Source: an uncultured Desulfovibrio sp.
GTDB taxonomy: Bacteria > Desulfobacterota > Desulfovibrionia > Desulfovibrionales > Desulfovibrionaceae
Direction: 5' to 3'
DNA: 39,187 nucleotides
Assembly (NCBI GenBank): GCA_944327285.1
Contig: CALVHG010000024.1
Span: 1-39,187 of the forward strand
Made by a program: the position numbers and the translations under genes. The notes beneath the pieces are model-generated. The model searched no databases, was not told where the DNA came from, and was given only the letters and a program-made list of their open reading frames with translations. Below, piece after piece: positions 25,320-33,347 of the stretch (its first letter is position 1; every line of letters starts with the position of its first letter).

Positions 25320-26063
25320 TTACTTGCTGCTGCCCATCCACTTTTCCATCATCTTGGCTTCGGTGCCGTCCTTCTTGATTTCTTCAACGGCCTTGTTGAT
25401 GCGATCGAGCAGGTCCTTACGGCCCTTCTTGAGGCAGAAGCCGACATATTCCTTGTCGCCCGTCTGGTAGGCCACGTTGAGCTTGCCTTCAAAGTCCTTG
25501 CGCTTGTTGGCGTAGTACTTGGCGACGGGGTCGTCGCAGATGACGGCGTCAATGCGGCCGGCGGCAAGGTCGGCAATGGCGAGACCCACGTCGTCATATT
25601 CGCGGATGATGGCGCCCACGTTGGCCTTGCGCAGGACGAACACGCCGGTGATGCCGATCTGGCTGCCCACGGTCTTGCCCTTGAGCTCGGCGAGGCTCTT
25701 GATGGTCTTGCCCTTGGGCATGATGACGGCCTGGGTCAGGCCGTAGTAGGGCGTGGAGAAGTCGAAGGTCTTCTGGCGTTCGGGAGTAATGGTGGTGGTG
25801 GAAGCCAGAATGTCATAGTTGCCGGCGGCAAGACCGGCAAAGATACCGTCCCAGGCCACATTGCGCAGTTCCACTTCGAAACCGGCACGCTTGGCCACTT
25901 CCGTGATGTAATCCATGGAATAGCCGATGGGTTCCTTCTTGTCATTGAGATACTCGAAGGGCGGGAAGTTGCAGTCGCCGGCCACGACGAATTTCTCGGC
26001 GGCGGCAGCGGGAGAGCACAGCAGCATCACTGTCGCCAGCGAAAGAAGCAGTCTGCGGAACAT
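25320..26063 (-). CDS. Periplasmic amino acid-binding protein of the ABC transporter
   Basis: A 247-residue exported solute-binding protein. Signal peptide MFRRLLLSLATVMLLCSPAA, cleaved after AAA; the segment before Cys does not fit a lipobox. The mature part starts EKFVVAGDCNFPPFEYLN; SMDYITEVAKRAG, GNYDILASTTTITPER, SQIGITGVF and AGRIDAVICDDPVA are standard of the HisJ/ArtI/GlnH family. The start was chosen at MFRR because GGAGG lies six bases before it; the ATG 12 bp upstream overlaps this site. It is the first gene of the operon; a 147-bp gap with small hairpins precedes the permease, perhaps giving unequal expression. Ligand not assignable. Confidence 0.93.
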   Translation of the reverse strand: MFRRLLLSLATVMLLCSPAAAAEKFVVAGDCNFPPFEYLNDKKEPIGYSMDYITEVAKRAGFEVELRNVAWDGIFAGLAAGNYDILASTTTITPERQKTFDFSTPYYGLTQAVIMPKGKTIKSLAELKGKTVGSQIGITGVFVLRKANVGAIIREYDDVGLAIADLAAGRIDAVICDDPVAKYYANKRKDFEGKLNVAYQTGDKEYVGFCLKKGRKDLLDRINKAVEEIKKDGTEAKMMEKWMGSSK

Positions 26064-26286
26064 GGGGACCTCCAAGGCATGATATTTTTCCGTCCGTCGT
26101 TATTCGCCCCACAGCGTCCCGCCGGGGGCGGGAAACGGCCCGGATATGCGCGAGACAGGGCGTCCTGCTCAAAGGGCTTCGCCGCATCGACACTATGCGG
26201 CTTCAGACATCGTCAGGGCGGACGCGCGGTTGTTGTACGCTCGCAAAGGCGCGGCCGTCAAGGGCCGGAAGCTTTTTACGCTCTTT

Positions 26287-27009
26287 CTACCAGGAGTTTC
26301 CGGGCGCGGGGCCGTCGTCTTCTTCCTCGTCGTCTTCCACAGGCAGGCGGCCGGTGATACCGCCGCCGTTCATGCCCGCGCCGCCAAGGCCTCCGGACAT
26401 GCCGTTATACGCGGCCTTGCCGCGTCCTGCGGGCGCCATGCCGTCTTCGCCGGCAAAGTCGTCGCGTTCGTCCTTGAGCGCCTGCTGCAGGAACCAGTCT
26501 TCGCGGATGCGCCACGAGGCGGCCGCCGTATAGGCAGGGGAGGAGTAGCCCACCGACAGCACCAGCGTGCGTCTGGCGTGCTCCTGCAGACGTATAAGCA
26601 GAGGGGTAAAATCCGCGTCGCCGGAGAGAATAATGAATTCGTCAAAATGAGTGGAATGGGACAAATCGTCCATGCAGTCCATAACAAGGTGTATATCGGT
26701 GCTGGTTTTGCCGCGTGTCGTGAGCGGCGGGCAGTCCACTACCTGAAAGGCGCTGCGGGTGAAGTGAAAACGGAATTCTTGATAGCGCTGGGGGTTCAGG
26801 TATACCATGCGCTTGAGAATGCGGCGGCGCACGCCTTCTCCATAAAGAATTCGGAGCGCGTGATTTTCAATCCAGCGTACCCAGCGATAGGGCGCCGTGC
26901 CGAAATTACGGGCCGCTTCGGGATCGGCATCAAGAAAACGCGTATAAATATTGTCGAAATCCACATAAAGCGCGCTGTACACTTCATCAAAACCGGTAAA
27001 TCGAGCCAT
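26287..27009 (-). CDS. NYN-domain (PIN-like) putative RNase with disordered tail
   Basis: A 240-residue protein. Residues 10-150 are a NYN/PIN-like fold: ALYVDFDNIY (Asp17, Asp19), KTSTDIHLVMD (Asp105, Asp111) and FIILSGDADFTPLL (Asp131, Asp133) give the acidic catalytic set of LabA/DUF88 proteins. Residues 180-240 are Gly/Asp/Glu-rich and probably disordered; no OST-HTH domain is present. NYN proteins are mostly RNA-cleaving enzymes; the target is unknown. GAGG precedes the ATG. It is divergent from the GNAT gene, with a 281-bp gap that shows no clear promoter. Confidence 0.82.
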   Translation of the reverse strand: MARFTGFDEVYSALYVDFDNIYTRFLDADPEAARNFGTAPYRWVRWIENHALRILYGEGVRRRILKRMVYLNPQRYQEFRFHFTRSAFQVVDCPPLTTRGKTSTDIHLVMDCMDDLSHSTHFDEFIILSGDADFTPLLIRLQEHARRTLVLSVGYSSPAYTAAASWRIREDWFLQQALKDERDDFAGEDGMAPAGRGKAAYNGMSGGLGGAGMNGGGITGRLPVEDDEEEDDGPAPGNSW

Positions 27010-27290
27010 GATAACCTCAAGTTTGGCGGCCTTTCTTCGGAAAAGCCGGGATAGTATTCTACAATTTTAGAAAAAAAAGACATGGCCTGCAAGCGCAGGC
27101 TCGCGAAACATTTGTGTTGACTGCCGTTTTCAGAAATGCCGCGCGGCGGTCGATCTTTGTGTCTGTCCAAATCACGACGAGTTGCGTGCGGTTCCGTCTT
27201 CATGGCGTATGCCCCGCAGGGCTGTCCCCGCGGGGATGTCCGTTCTCGCGTCGCTGTTTTGCCGTTCACTTTAACCCGCAAGGATGCCGC

Positions 27291-27899
27291 ATGAATCGCC
27301 GCCTGCGTCCGGCCCGTCTGGAAGATGTCGACGCGCTGCTCGCCATCTATGAACCCTATGTTCTCGAAACTGCCATTACTTTTGAATATGTCGTTCCCTG
27401 CCGCGACGATTTTGCCGGGCGTCTTCGTCATATCGGCGAGGAATACCCCTGGCTTGTTCTGGAAGAGGACGGGCAGATTGCGGGCTATGCCTATGCGGCG
27501 CGACATATGGAACGGGCCGCGTATCAGTGGAATGCCGTTCTTTCTGTCTATGTGGAACGCGGGCGGACAGGGCATGGCATAGGCCGCATTCTGTACGGAG
27601 CCCTGCTTGATCTGCTGACGCTGCAGGGTATCCGCAATGTGTACGGCTGCGTCACCGTGCCCAACGACGCCAGCGACGCCCTGCACGCGGCCTTCGGTTT
27701 TCATCTGCTTGGCGAATTTCCCGCTTCAGGATACAAGCTCGGCTCCTGGCATGGCATCCGCTGGTATGGCAGAAGCCTGAACCCGGCCGACGGCGCTCCC
27801 GCCCGCCTTCTGTCCATACAGGAGCTGAACGCCCTGCGTCCGGCGGAAGTTCAGGATATCCTCCGGCGGCATGCCGCCGGGGCGGGGACGCGAATCTAG
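27291..27899 (+). CDS. GNAT N-acetyltransferase, phosphinothricin/methionine sulfone acetyltransferase-like
   Basis: A 202-residue acetyl-CoA-dependent transferase. It begins NRRLRPARLEDVDALLAIYEPYVLETAITFEY; the acetyl-CoA loop is YVERGRTGHGIGRILYGALL and the C-terminal motif GVTV/ASDALHAAFGFHLLGEF is typical of Pat/YncA-like enzymes. These detoxify phosphinothricin-like or methionine-derived amino acids; the natural substrate here is unknown. The ATG was chosen because AAGGA lies six bases before it; the open frame extends upstream without start support. A C-terminal extension of about 30 residues is beyond the usual domain. Confidence 0.88.
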   Translation: MNRRLRPARLEDVDALLAIYEPYVLETAITFEYVVPCRDDFAGRLRHIGEEYPWLVLEEDGQIAGYAYAARHMERAAYQWNAVLSVYVERGRTGHGIGRILYGALLDLLTLQGIRNVYGCVTVPNDASDALHAAFGFHLLGEFPASGYKLGSWHGIRWYGRSLNPADGAPARLLSIQELNALRPAEVQDILRRHAAGAGTRI

Positions 27900-28210
27900 C
27901 CGGGCTTCTGGACAGAGAAAAACTTTCCTGGTTTCTGGAGAATGCTCGTTTGGGAGAAACGTCTCTCCTTCGAGCGGCGGGCTTTGCTCGCTTATCTTCC
28001 CTTCGGAGTTTGTTCGGGGGTGGGGGCCTGCATTGCGCCGAGGCCTCTCCGCTGCTGTGATGTCTTCTTTCCGCAGCGTCTTTGAGGAACCCTTCACGGC
28101 AAATAGCTTTTTTTAGCGCCGTTGCGGGAGCTTGACGCCGCCGAGGTTTCGCAGCGGTTCCCGTCCGTTTCTTTGCATTCTGACCAGACCGGCAATCACG
28201 GTATGACCCC
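27900..28210. other. Intergenic stretch upstream of the second DUF6056-like gene
   Basis: 311 bp with no gene seen. No member of either repeat family and no convincing promoter or terminator was recognised. Confidence 0.3.
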
Positions 28211-29995
28211 ATGAAGCATTCTTCTCTTATTGCCTTTGGCGGCGTCTATCTTTGCGTGGCCCTGTTCTGCCTGCTGACGCCGCTTATTTCCGACGACTAT
28301 TATTTCGGCAGTTCGGCCGCGCAGCCCTTTGCCGCCATCATGGCCGGGGAGCCCGTGCTTCCCTTCGGGCCGGAGGCTTTTAGCGATATCTTCCGCCGGG
28401 CCGCGCAAATGTATGCCACATGGGACGGGCGTTTCGCGGCCTACGTCACCTTCGGCTTCTATCTCTGGGTGCCGCAGGTCTTGTATGCCTTGCTGGTTGC
28501 GGGTGTGTTCTGCGGAACCGTCTTTCTGGCGCTGCTGCATGTGCTGGGCCCGGAGCGGCGGCACAGGCTGACGCCGCTGGCGGTCGGTCTGATGGCCGCG
28601 GCTCTGTGGTGGGGGATGCCTACCTACGGTTCCGTCTATTTCTGGCGTACCGGGCTGGCCTATGCCATGGACATTTTCTGCGCGCTGCTGTTTCTTCTGC
28701 CTTTCCGGCAGTTGCTGGCGCAGCCGGATTTACGCGCCTCCAGAATTTTTTCTCCCGCGGCGACGGCAGGCTATCTGTTTCTTGCCCTGTACTTCGGCCT
28801 GCTTCAGTACAATACGCCTATTCTCTGTTTTCTTGCCGGTACGGCGGCGACCTGCCGTCTCTGGTTTCTGAATGCCGCAATGCCCGCGGGCGAGCGTCTG
28901 CGCCGTCTTCTGCCTCTGATTTGCGGGCTCGCCGTGCTGTTGACGGGGCTGATTATTATTTTCAGCGCTCCCGGCAACGCGCAGCGTGTGCTGATTCGGG
29001 CAGAGTGGTTTTTGACCTTGTCCCTGCTGGAAAAAATCCGTCTCTGGCTTCAGGGACAACTGGATGTGCAAAGCCTGCTCTGGCTCCCCTGGCTGCTGAC
29101 GGCGTGGGCTCTGTGGCTGTTGATTCGTCGTTACGGTCGCACATTCTGGAAACAGCTCCCCCTGACGGGGATTGCGTTTCTTCTGCTGGGACAGATGGGG
29201 CAGGGCGCCTACCTTTTTGCGCCGCGTCCCGACTCCCGCGCGTATACGTCCGTTTTTCTGTTTATGCTGCTGGGAAGCTGTCTGCTTGCCCGCGCGGCGC
29301 TGGAGCAGGCTTCGCCTGCGAGCGTCTCCCGCGCCCGGCGCATTTCCTTCTGCTTTCTCTGCTTTGTGCTGCTGACGTTGCCGCATGAACTAATGCTCTT
29401 TGTCTCCGGCAAGGCTGAGCTGGAGGCGCGAGATCGCATATATGCCGAGTCCGCCGGAAAGGACGTGCGCGTCAAACCTCTGCAAACGCGAGGCGACCGT
29501 TTCTTTGTTCTTGGGGCCTATCAGCAGGATATCACGCATGATCCGGATTTCTGGATCAATCAGGTCGTGGCCCGTCTCTGGGGGCTTGCTTCCGTGGCTC
29601 TGGAAATGCCGCCGGATCGGCTGTTAAGCCATACAATGGAGGATGGGCAGCGGCTTGTCTTTTGCCAGCAGGGGGCGACATTGCGCCTCGTGTCCGCGCC
29701 GGAATCCGCTGCGAATCGCTATTTCGTCTATTATTACGGCAAGCCCGGCCTTGTGCGTTATTTGCCGGCCTCTCTTGCCGACGGGCTGACGCGCTGGCTG
29801 CGGCAGGCGCGACCCGGCGATATGCGTTTGTGGCTGGTGCCGTTGTTCTACGCGCAGGCCCGTCTTGGAAATAAGGACGCTGCTCCCGCTACTCTGTGGG
29901 GCATATATCCTGTGGAGGATTCTCCGTTCTGGCTCGTGCGCCCCGGCGACGGGCCGGCGTCTTTCCGGTTGTTGCCGCTGTCGCCGGAGTCCTGA
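28211..29995 (+). CDS. DUF6056-like large polytopic membrane protein (paralogue 2)
   Basis: A 594-residue protein with about ten hydrophobic helices and a soluble C-terminal part. It is a paralogue of the gene at 11269, sharing the same order of motifs: LISDDYYFGSS (TDNYLFS in the other), YFWRTGLAYAMDI, SAPGNAQRV, VLGAYQQDITHDPDFWINQ, YYYGKPGLVRYLP and RPGDMRLWLVPLFYA. The family's activity is not established; a membrane glycosyltransferase is a reasonable guess. It stands alone here in GC-rich DNA of chromosomal composition, with poor Shine-Dalgarno. It is followed after 60 bp by a sigma-54 promoter. Confidence 0.72.
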   Translation: MKHSSLIAFGGVYLCVALFCLLTPLISDDYYFGSSAAQPFAAIMAGEPVLPFGPEAFSDIFRRAAQMYATWDGRFAAYVTFGFYLWVPQVLYALLVAGVFCGTVFLALLHVLGPERRHRLTPLAVGLMAAALWWGMPTYGSVYFWRTGLAYAMDIFCALLFLLPFRQLLAQPDLRASRIFSPAATAGYLFLALYFGLLQYNTPILCFLAGTAATCRLWFLNAAMPAGERLRRLLPLICGLAVLLTGLIIIFSAPGNAQRVLIRAEWFLTLSLLEKIRLWLQGQLDVQSLLWLPWLLTAWALWLLIRRYGRTFWKQLPLTGIAFLLLGQMGQGAYLFAPRPDSRAYTSVFLFMLLGSCLLARAALEQASPASVSRARRISFCFLCFVLLTLPHELMLFVSGKAELEARDRIYAESAGKDVRVKPLQTRGDRFFVLGAYQQDITHDPDFWINQVVARLWGLASVALEMPPDRLLSHTMEDGQRLVFCQQGATLRLVSAPESAANRYFVYYYGKPGLVRYLPASLADGLTRWLRQARPGDMRLWLVPLFYAQARLGNKDAAPATLWGIYPVEDSPFWLVRPGDGPASFRLLPLSPES

Positions 29996-30013
29996 ACCGC
30001 CGGATAGCGGCAA

Positions 30014-30031
30014 CTGGTCTGGAAATTGCTA
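30014..30031 (+). promoter_or_regulatory. Sigma-54 (-24/-12) promoter of the FlxA-like gene
   Basis: CTGGTCTGGAAATTGCTA: GG and GC spaced by 10 bases; TGG, G and TTGCT match the consensus. Transcription would begin near 30041, 15 nt before the ATG. It lies just after the stop of the DUF6056-like gene. Confidence 0.75.
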
Positions 30032-30055
30032 ATTCCCGATATGGAGGGTTTAACC

Positions 30056-30604
30056 ATGCAAATCGGGAATTTTTTTCCTTTGGAGAACGGAGGCCAGACG
30101 GACTTTTTCTCACAGATTCGTGAGCGGAATGAGGCCGCCGTTCAGAAGATCGATGACGGGGATACGGTAAGCATTTCCGCCGAAGCGCTCGCGCTTGCGC
30201 GGCAGATGTACGCTTCCGCTTTCGGCGCGTCGCTGGCGCAGGAAGAGGGCGCAACAGACGAGGGGGCGTCCGCCTCGCAGGCCGTCAATGACTACAAGTC
30301 GATTTTCAACGACTATCGCGGCATGGGACTGTTTGATGAGGATTCGGGCAAGGCTGCGGGCGCTGGAACTGCCGGCGATTCCGAAGCGGATTCCGATTCC
30401 GCGAGCAAGCAGATGGCCAAGCTGGAAAAGCAGATTCAGGATTTGATGAAGGAGCTTGAATCGGTCATGTCTTCTTCCATGCCTGAAGTCCAGAAGGAAT
30501 CGGCAGCCAACGAAATTCAGAAGAAAATTTCCGAGCTCCAGTCCGCTCTGGGGGCCCTGAAGAGAGCCGCGCAGGCGGCGTCTCCGACGGCTGCGCAGGC
30601 ATAA
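30056..30604 (+). CDS. FlxA-like coiled-coil protein, sigma-54 dependent
   Basis: A 182-residue protein without signal peptide. Residues 30-50 carry GDTVSISAEALALARQ, and residues 120-170 form a coiled coil (KLEKQIQDLMKELESV, EIQKKISELQSALGALKRA) resembling FlxA-like proteins. In E. coli flxA is a motility-regulated gene of unclear function. GGAGG precedes the ATG and a -24/-12 promoter lies 25 bp upstream, so it is probably part of the sigma-54 motility tier. A strong terminator follows. Family assignment is from the coiled-coil pattern and is moderate. Confidence 0.72.
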   Translation: MQIGNFFPLENGGQTDFFSQIRERNEAAVQKIDDGDTVSISAEALALARQMYASAFGASLAQEEGATDEGASASQAVNDYKSIFNDYRGMGLFDEDSGKAAGAGTAGDSEADSDSASKQMAKLEKQIQDLMKELESVMSSSMPEVQKESAANEIQKKISELQSALGALKRAAQAASPTAAQA

Positions 30605-30633
30605 TACAGGAAAATTTTTTGCAATAAGCGCAG

Positions 30634-30670
30634 GAATGCGTCGCGGGTATCCCGCGACGCATTCTTTTTT
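30634..30670 (+). terminator. Terminator after the FlxA-like gene
   Basis: GAATGCGTCGCGGG and CCCGCGACGCATTC, 14-bp perfect stem, three-base loop, then TTTTTT. Confidence 0.93.
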
Positions 30671-30681
30671 ATGTCCCTGAA

Positions 30682-30765
30682 AGGAAGGGGACCCCTGTGT
30701 CGATGTCCATTTCTTCGTCGCAACGGGCACGGCCTGCTGCCGCCTTCCGGCCGCTGCTAGCGCGA
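30682..30765 (-). repeat. Family 2 repeat, half copy D at the ruvC 3' end
   Basis: On the minus strand it reads CGCTAGCAGCGGCCGG and continues with GGCCGTGCCCGTTGCGACG, matching copies C, E and F. The ruvC stop codon TAG corresponds to the GAG of CGCGAGCAGCG in those copies. One arm is reduced. Confidence 0.75.
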
Positions 30766-31272
30766 AGCCTGAAGCGCGGCAAAGCGGCGCATAGTAAGAT
30801 GGCAGATGGCGATGCCCAGGGCGTCGGAGGTGTCCAGCGTCCAGCGCGGGTTCCACTGTTCGTCGCGGAGATTGAGGAGGCGGCGGATCATGAAGGCCAC
30901 CTGTTCCTTGGCGGCGCTGCCGGTGCCGACCAGCGTTTTTTTGACCAGCGTGGGCGGGTAGTCGCTGACGCTGATGCCGTGCGCGGCGCAGGCCGCCACA
31001 GCCACGCCGCGCGCCTGTCCGAGCTTGAGGGCCGTGGCCGCGTTGTGGGCTGTGAAGACCTGCTCTATGGCGGCTTCCGTGGGGGAATACTGCCGAATAA
31101 CGTCGTTCAGGTCGGCATAGATGCGGCCCAGACGGGCGGAAAAGCTCTTGTCCGCGCCCTGTGCGCCGCGGATGACGCCGCAGCCCTCCAGACGCAGAAC
31201 GCCGGAGCGGTCGCTGACGATGCCCCAGCCCATGAGGCGGGAACCGGGGTCTATGCCGATGACTGTTACCAC
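30757..31272 (-). CDS. ruvC: Holliday junction endonuclease RuvC
   Basis: A 171-residue RuvC resolvase of recombination, normal length. Catalytic acids: VIGIDPGSRLMGWG (first Asp), EQVFTAHNAATALKLGQARG, DTSDALGIAICH near the C-terminus. The start is a GTG (GTGGTAACAGTC) with a CAGG site seven bases upstream. The open frame runs further upstream only because the family 1 repeat happens to be open in this frame (residues WFETQRASNYKNSS); that extension is rejected. The gene lies after yebC on the same strand, separated by 329 bp of repeats. ruvA and ruvB, often following, are absent. The stop codon lies in a family 2 half element. Confidence 0.92.
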   Translation of the reverse strand: MVTVIGIDPGSRLMGWGIVSDRSGVLRLEGCGVIRGAQGADKSFSARLGRIYADLNDVIRQYSPTEAAIEQVFTAHNAATALKLGQARGVAVAACAAHGISVSDYPPTLVKKTLVGTGSAAKEQVAFMIRRLLNLRDEQWNPRWTLDTSDALGIAICHLTMRRFAALQASR

Positions 31273-31294
31273 AGAGGTACCTGAAGAATTCTTA

Positions 31295-31388
31295 TAGTTT
31301 GAAGCGCGTTGCGTTTCAAACCATACGGTCTGTCGTTTCGCGAAAAAAGCGCTGTTTTTCCATTCACTTTCGACGTTGAAACGCTCTA
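31295..31388 (+). repeat. Family 1 repeat, degenerate copy (ruvC-yebC gap)
   Basis: TAGTTTGAAGCGC pairs with GCGTTTCAAAC (H1 with a G-T pair), then the H2 stem; most of H3 and H4 is deleted. It ends GTTGAAACGCTCTA. It lies directly upstream of the ruvC start. Confidence 0.8.
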
Positions 31389-31405
31389 AATAAACAGAGA
31401 TGGGA

Positions 31406-31574
31406 CGCGGCAATGCCTACGCTGCGGCAGGAGCGGAAGACGCTCTGAATAAAGCGCGCAGGGGGAAGGGAAAACCCTCTCGTGCTGGCAGCGACCGGAT
31501 GACGGCCGCAGGCCGTGCCCGTTGCGACGAAGGAATGGGCATCGACAGCAGAGATGAGGGGTTTCCCTTCCCCC
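31406..31574. repeat. Family 2 repeat, copy E (ruvC-yebC gap)
   Basis: Arms GGGGGAAGGGAAAACCC and GGGGTTTCCCTTCCCCC enclose an interior with GCGACCGGATGACGGCCGC, TGCCCGTTGCGACG and ATGGGCATCGACAGCAG. Left extension from about 31406 (GACGC, GCGCGC) matches copies A and B. With the family 1 copy, it accounts for almost the whole 329-bp gap. Confidence 0.85.
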
Positions 31575-31575
31575 G

Positions 31576-31598
31576 GAAAAAGCCTTCAGCAAAAGGCT
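31576..31598 (-). terminator. Terminator immediately after yebC
   Basis: On the minus strand AGCCTT pairs with AAGGCT around TTGCTG, followed by TTTTT. It starts four bases beyond the yebC stop codon and abuts family 2 copy E. Confidence 0.65.
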
Positions 31599-31601
31599 GA
31601 G

Positions 31602-32339
31602 TTAGTCGGTGGGCATGTCGTCGGGGAAGTCGGCGTTGGCGTAGACGTTCTGGACGTCGTCGTTATCGTCGAGGGCGTCCATGAGGCGCAGCACCTTCTG
31701 ACCCATTTCGGCGTCCACGGCCGTGAGGTTCTGGGGAACCATAGCGAGTTCGGCGGACTGCATGGCCACGTTGGCGGCTTCGAGAGCGTCGCGCACGGCG
31801 GCGAAGTCGGCCATGGCGGTCTGGATGGTCCAGACATCGTCATCGTCGATAACGTCGTCGGCGCCGGCTTCCATGGCGGCTTCCATGATCTGATCTTCGG
31901 TAAAGGCGGCCTTGTCCACGGTGATGACGCCCTTGCGGTCGAACATCCAGCTCACGCTGCCGTCGGTGCCGAGGCTGCCGCCGTGCTTGGTGAAGAGGTG
32001 GCGGACTTCGGCGACGGTGCGGTTCTTGTTGTCGGTGGCCACTTCCACCATGATGGCGATACCGCCGGGGCCGTAGCCTTCATAAAAGCATTCGGTGAGA
32101 TCGCCGCCGGCATCTTCGCCGGTGCCCTTACGAATGGCGGCTTCGATTTTGTCCTTGGGCAAGTTCACGGCCTTGGCGGCCGCAATGGCTGCGCGCAGAC
32201 GGGGGTTGCCCGCCGGATCGCCGCCGTTCTTGGCGGCGATGATGATTTCCTTGGCGGCCTTGGTGAAGACCTTGCCGCGCTTTGCGTCCTGACGGCCCTT
32301 GCGGTGCTGAATATTGGCCCATTTGCTATGCCCAGACAT
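31602..32339 (-). CDS. YebC/PmpR family protein (TACO1-like)
   Basis: A 245-residue protein of the YebC/TACO1 family, cytoplasmic, involved in translation of some mRNAs (polyproline-stalling contexts) and in gene regulation as PmpR. It opens [27 protein letters not shown] and has [17 protein letters not shown] and [28 protein letters not shown], all hallmarks. GGAGG lies before the ATG. It sits between rlmE and ruvC on the same strand, the order usual in bacteria; repeats sit on both sides. Confidence 0.95.
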   Translation of the reverse strand: MSGHSKWANIQHRKGRQDAKRGKVFTKAAKEIIIAAKNGGDPAGNPRLRAAIAAAKAVNLPKDKIEAAIRKGTGEDAGGDLTECFYEGYGPGGIAIMVEVATDNKNRTVAEVRHLFTKHGGSLGTDGSVSWMFDRKGVITVDKAAFTEDQIMEAAMEAGADDVIDDDDVWTIQTAMADFAAVRDALEAANVAMQSAELAMVPQNLTAVDAEMGQKVLRLMDALDDNDDVQNVYANADFPDDMPTD

Positions 32340-32485
32340 ATGACCTCCAAAAAAGAGAAAAGTGTATATGGCGGATTGCCCCGATCAGGGCGGCGCCGGT
32401 AAGCGTGTGCCGGAAAGACGGCGCGTGCGTTCTGGCAAAGGGGACGTGCGGCGACAGCCGGAAAGGACCGCGCCGGAGCGCATGC

Positions 32486-32629
32486 CAGAGCTTTTTCAGT
32501 GTGAAACGCGATGAGCTTCAAACCAGACGGTCTGTCGTTTCGCGGAAAAAGCGCGGTTTTTCCGCTTACTTCGGGCCGGGCGGCGCTATGCCGCCTCGCG
32601 TTTTACCTTTTTAAGGGCAAAACGCTCTA
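32486..32629 (+). repeat. Family 1 structured repeat (yebC-rlmE gap)
   Basis: CAGAGCTTTTTCAG ... GGGCAAAACGCTCTA, 144 bp with H1-H4. The H4 end is the stop codon TAG of rlmE on the minus strand. It fills most of the 287-bp yebC-rlmE gap. Confidence 0.9.
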
Positions 32630-33271
32630 TTCCCCGAAGGGAGGGGGAAGCTCAGGGGGAGCGTGGGGATCGAGGGCTGCTTCGGCCCGGAAGGCCATGC
32701 CGACGAAGAAGGTTTCCTTGCTTTCGGCCCGCGAGCTCTTGGGCTTGAAGGATTTGACCGTGCCAAAAGCCTTGCGCATGGGCGTAAGAAGCTCCTGAAT
32801 ATCCGGCCCCATGAAAATTTTAACCACAAAGCTGCCGCCGGGCTTAAGGCGCATGCGTGCCACAGTGAGGGCTTCGCAGGCCAGTTCCAGCGAACGCGCC
32901 TGATCGGTAAACTTGGTGCCGGTTGTGCGCGGCGCCATATCGCTCATGACCACGTCAAAGGGGCCGATTTCGTCGAGTCTGGCCTCGAATTCAGGGGAAC
33001 GTTGAAAAACGTCTTCCACCATGAAGGTGACCTGCGGGGGAAAGACCGTTTCGGTGGTCTGGATGTCGCAGCCCAGCACAAGGCCGTTGCGCCCCACCTT
33101 TTCCGCGGCGCCCAGCGACCATGAACCCGGAGCGGCCCCCAGATCGAGAACCCGCATTCCCTGGCGGAACAACTTGAATTTGCCGTCCAATTCCTTCAGT
33201 TTGTAAACGGAACGGGCGGGGTAGTTTTCCCGCTTGGCCTTAAGGAAGTAGTGATCGCGATATTCTTTCAT
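32627..33271 (-). CDS. rlmE: 23S rRNA 2'-O-ribose methyltransferase RlmE (FtsJ/RrmJ)
   Basis: A 214-residue SAM-dependent methylase of the 23S rRNA (U2552 in E. coli). The SAM motif is [11 protein letters not shown] (42-52) and the catalytic tetrad K-D-K-E is seen as Lys24, Asp111 (MSDMAP), Lys151 (VVKIF) and Glu186. The ATG beginning MKEYRDHY gives the family length; upstream codons in the same frame lack support. Its stop codon TAG is the outer three bases of a family 1 repeat. It is divergent from the glycosyltransferase gene. Confidence 0.93.
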   Translation of the reverse strand: MKEYRDHYFLKAKRENYPARSVYKLKELDGKFKLFRQGMRVLDLGAAPGSWSLGAAEKVGRNGLVLGCDIQTTETVFPPQVTFMVEDVFQRSPEFEARLDEIGPFDVVMSDMAPRTTGTKFTDQARSLELACEALTVARMRLKPGGSFVVKIFMGPDIQELLTPMRKAFGTVKSFKPKSSRAESKETFFVGMAFRAEAALDPHAPPELPPPFGE

Positions 33272-33347
33272 AGCACACCGCCCGTTACCATATCCTTTTT
33301 TGCGACGCAAGCCAAGCATTTCCTTGCCTGTCTGCCCGGAGATTTTC

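Noticed and set aside
31273..31413. Longer ruvC start inside the family 1 repeat
   Set aside because: The extra residues are a translation of repeat sequence and RuvC proteins begin at the VIGIDPG segment.
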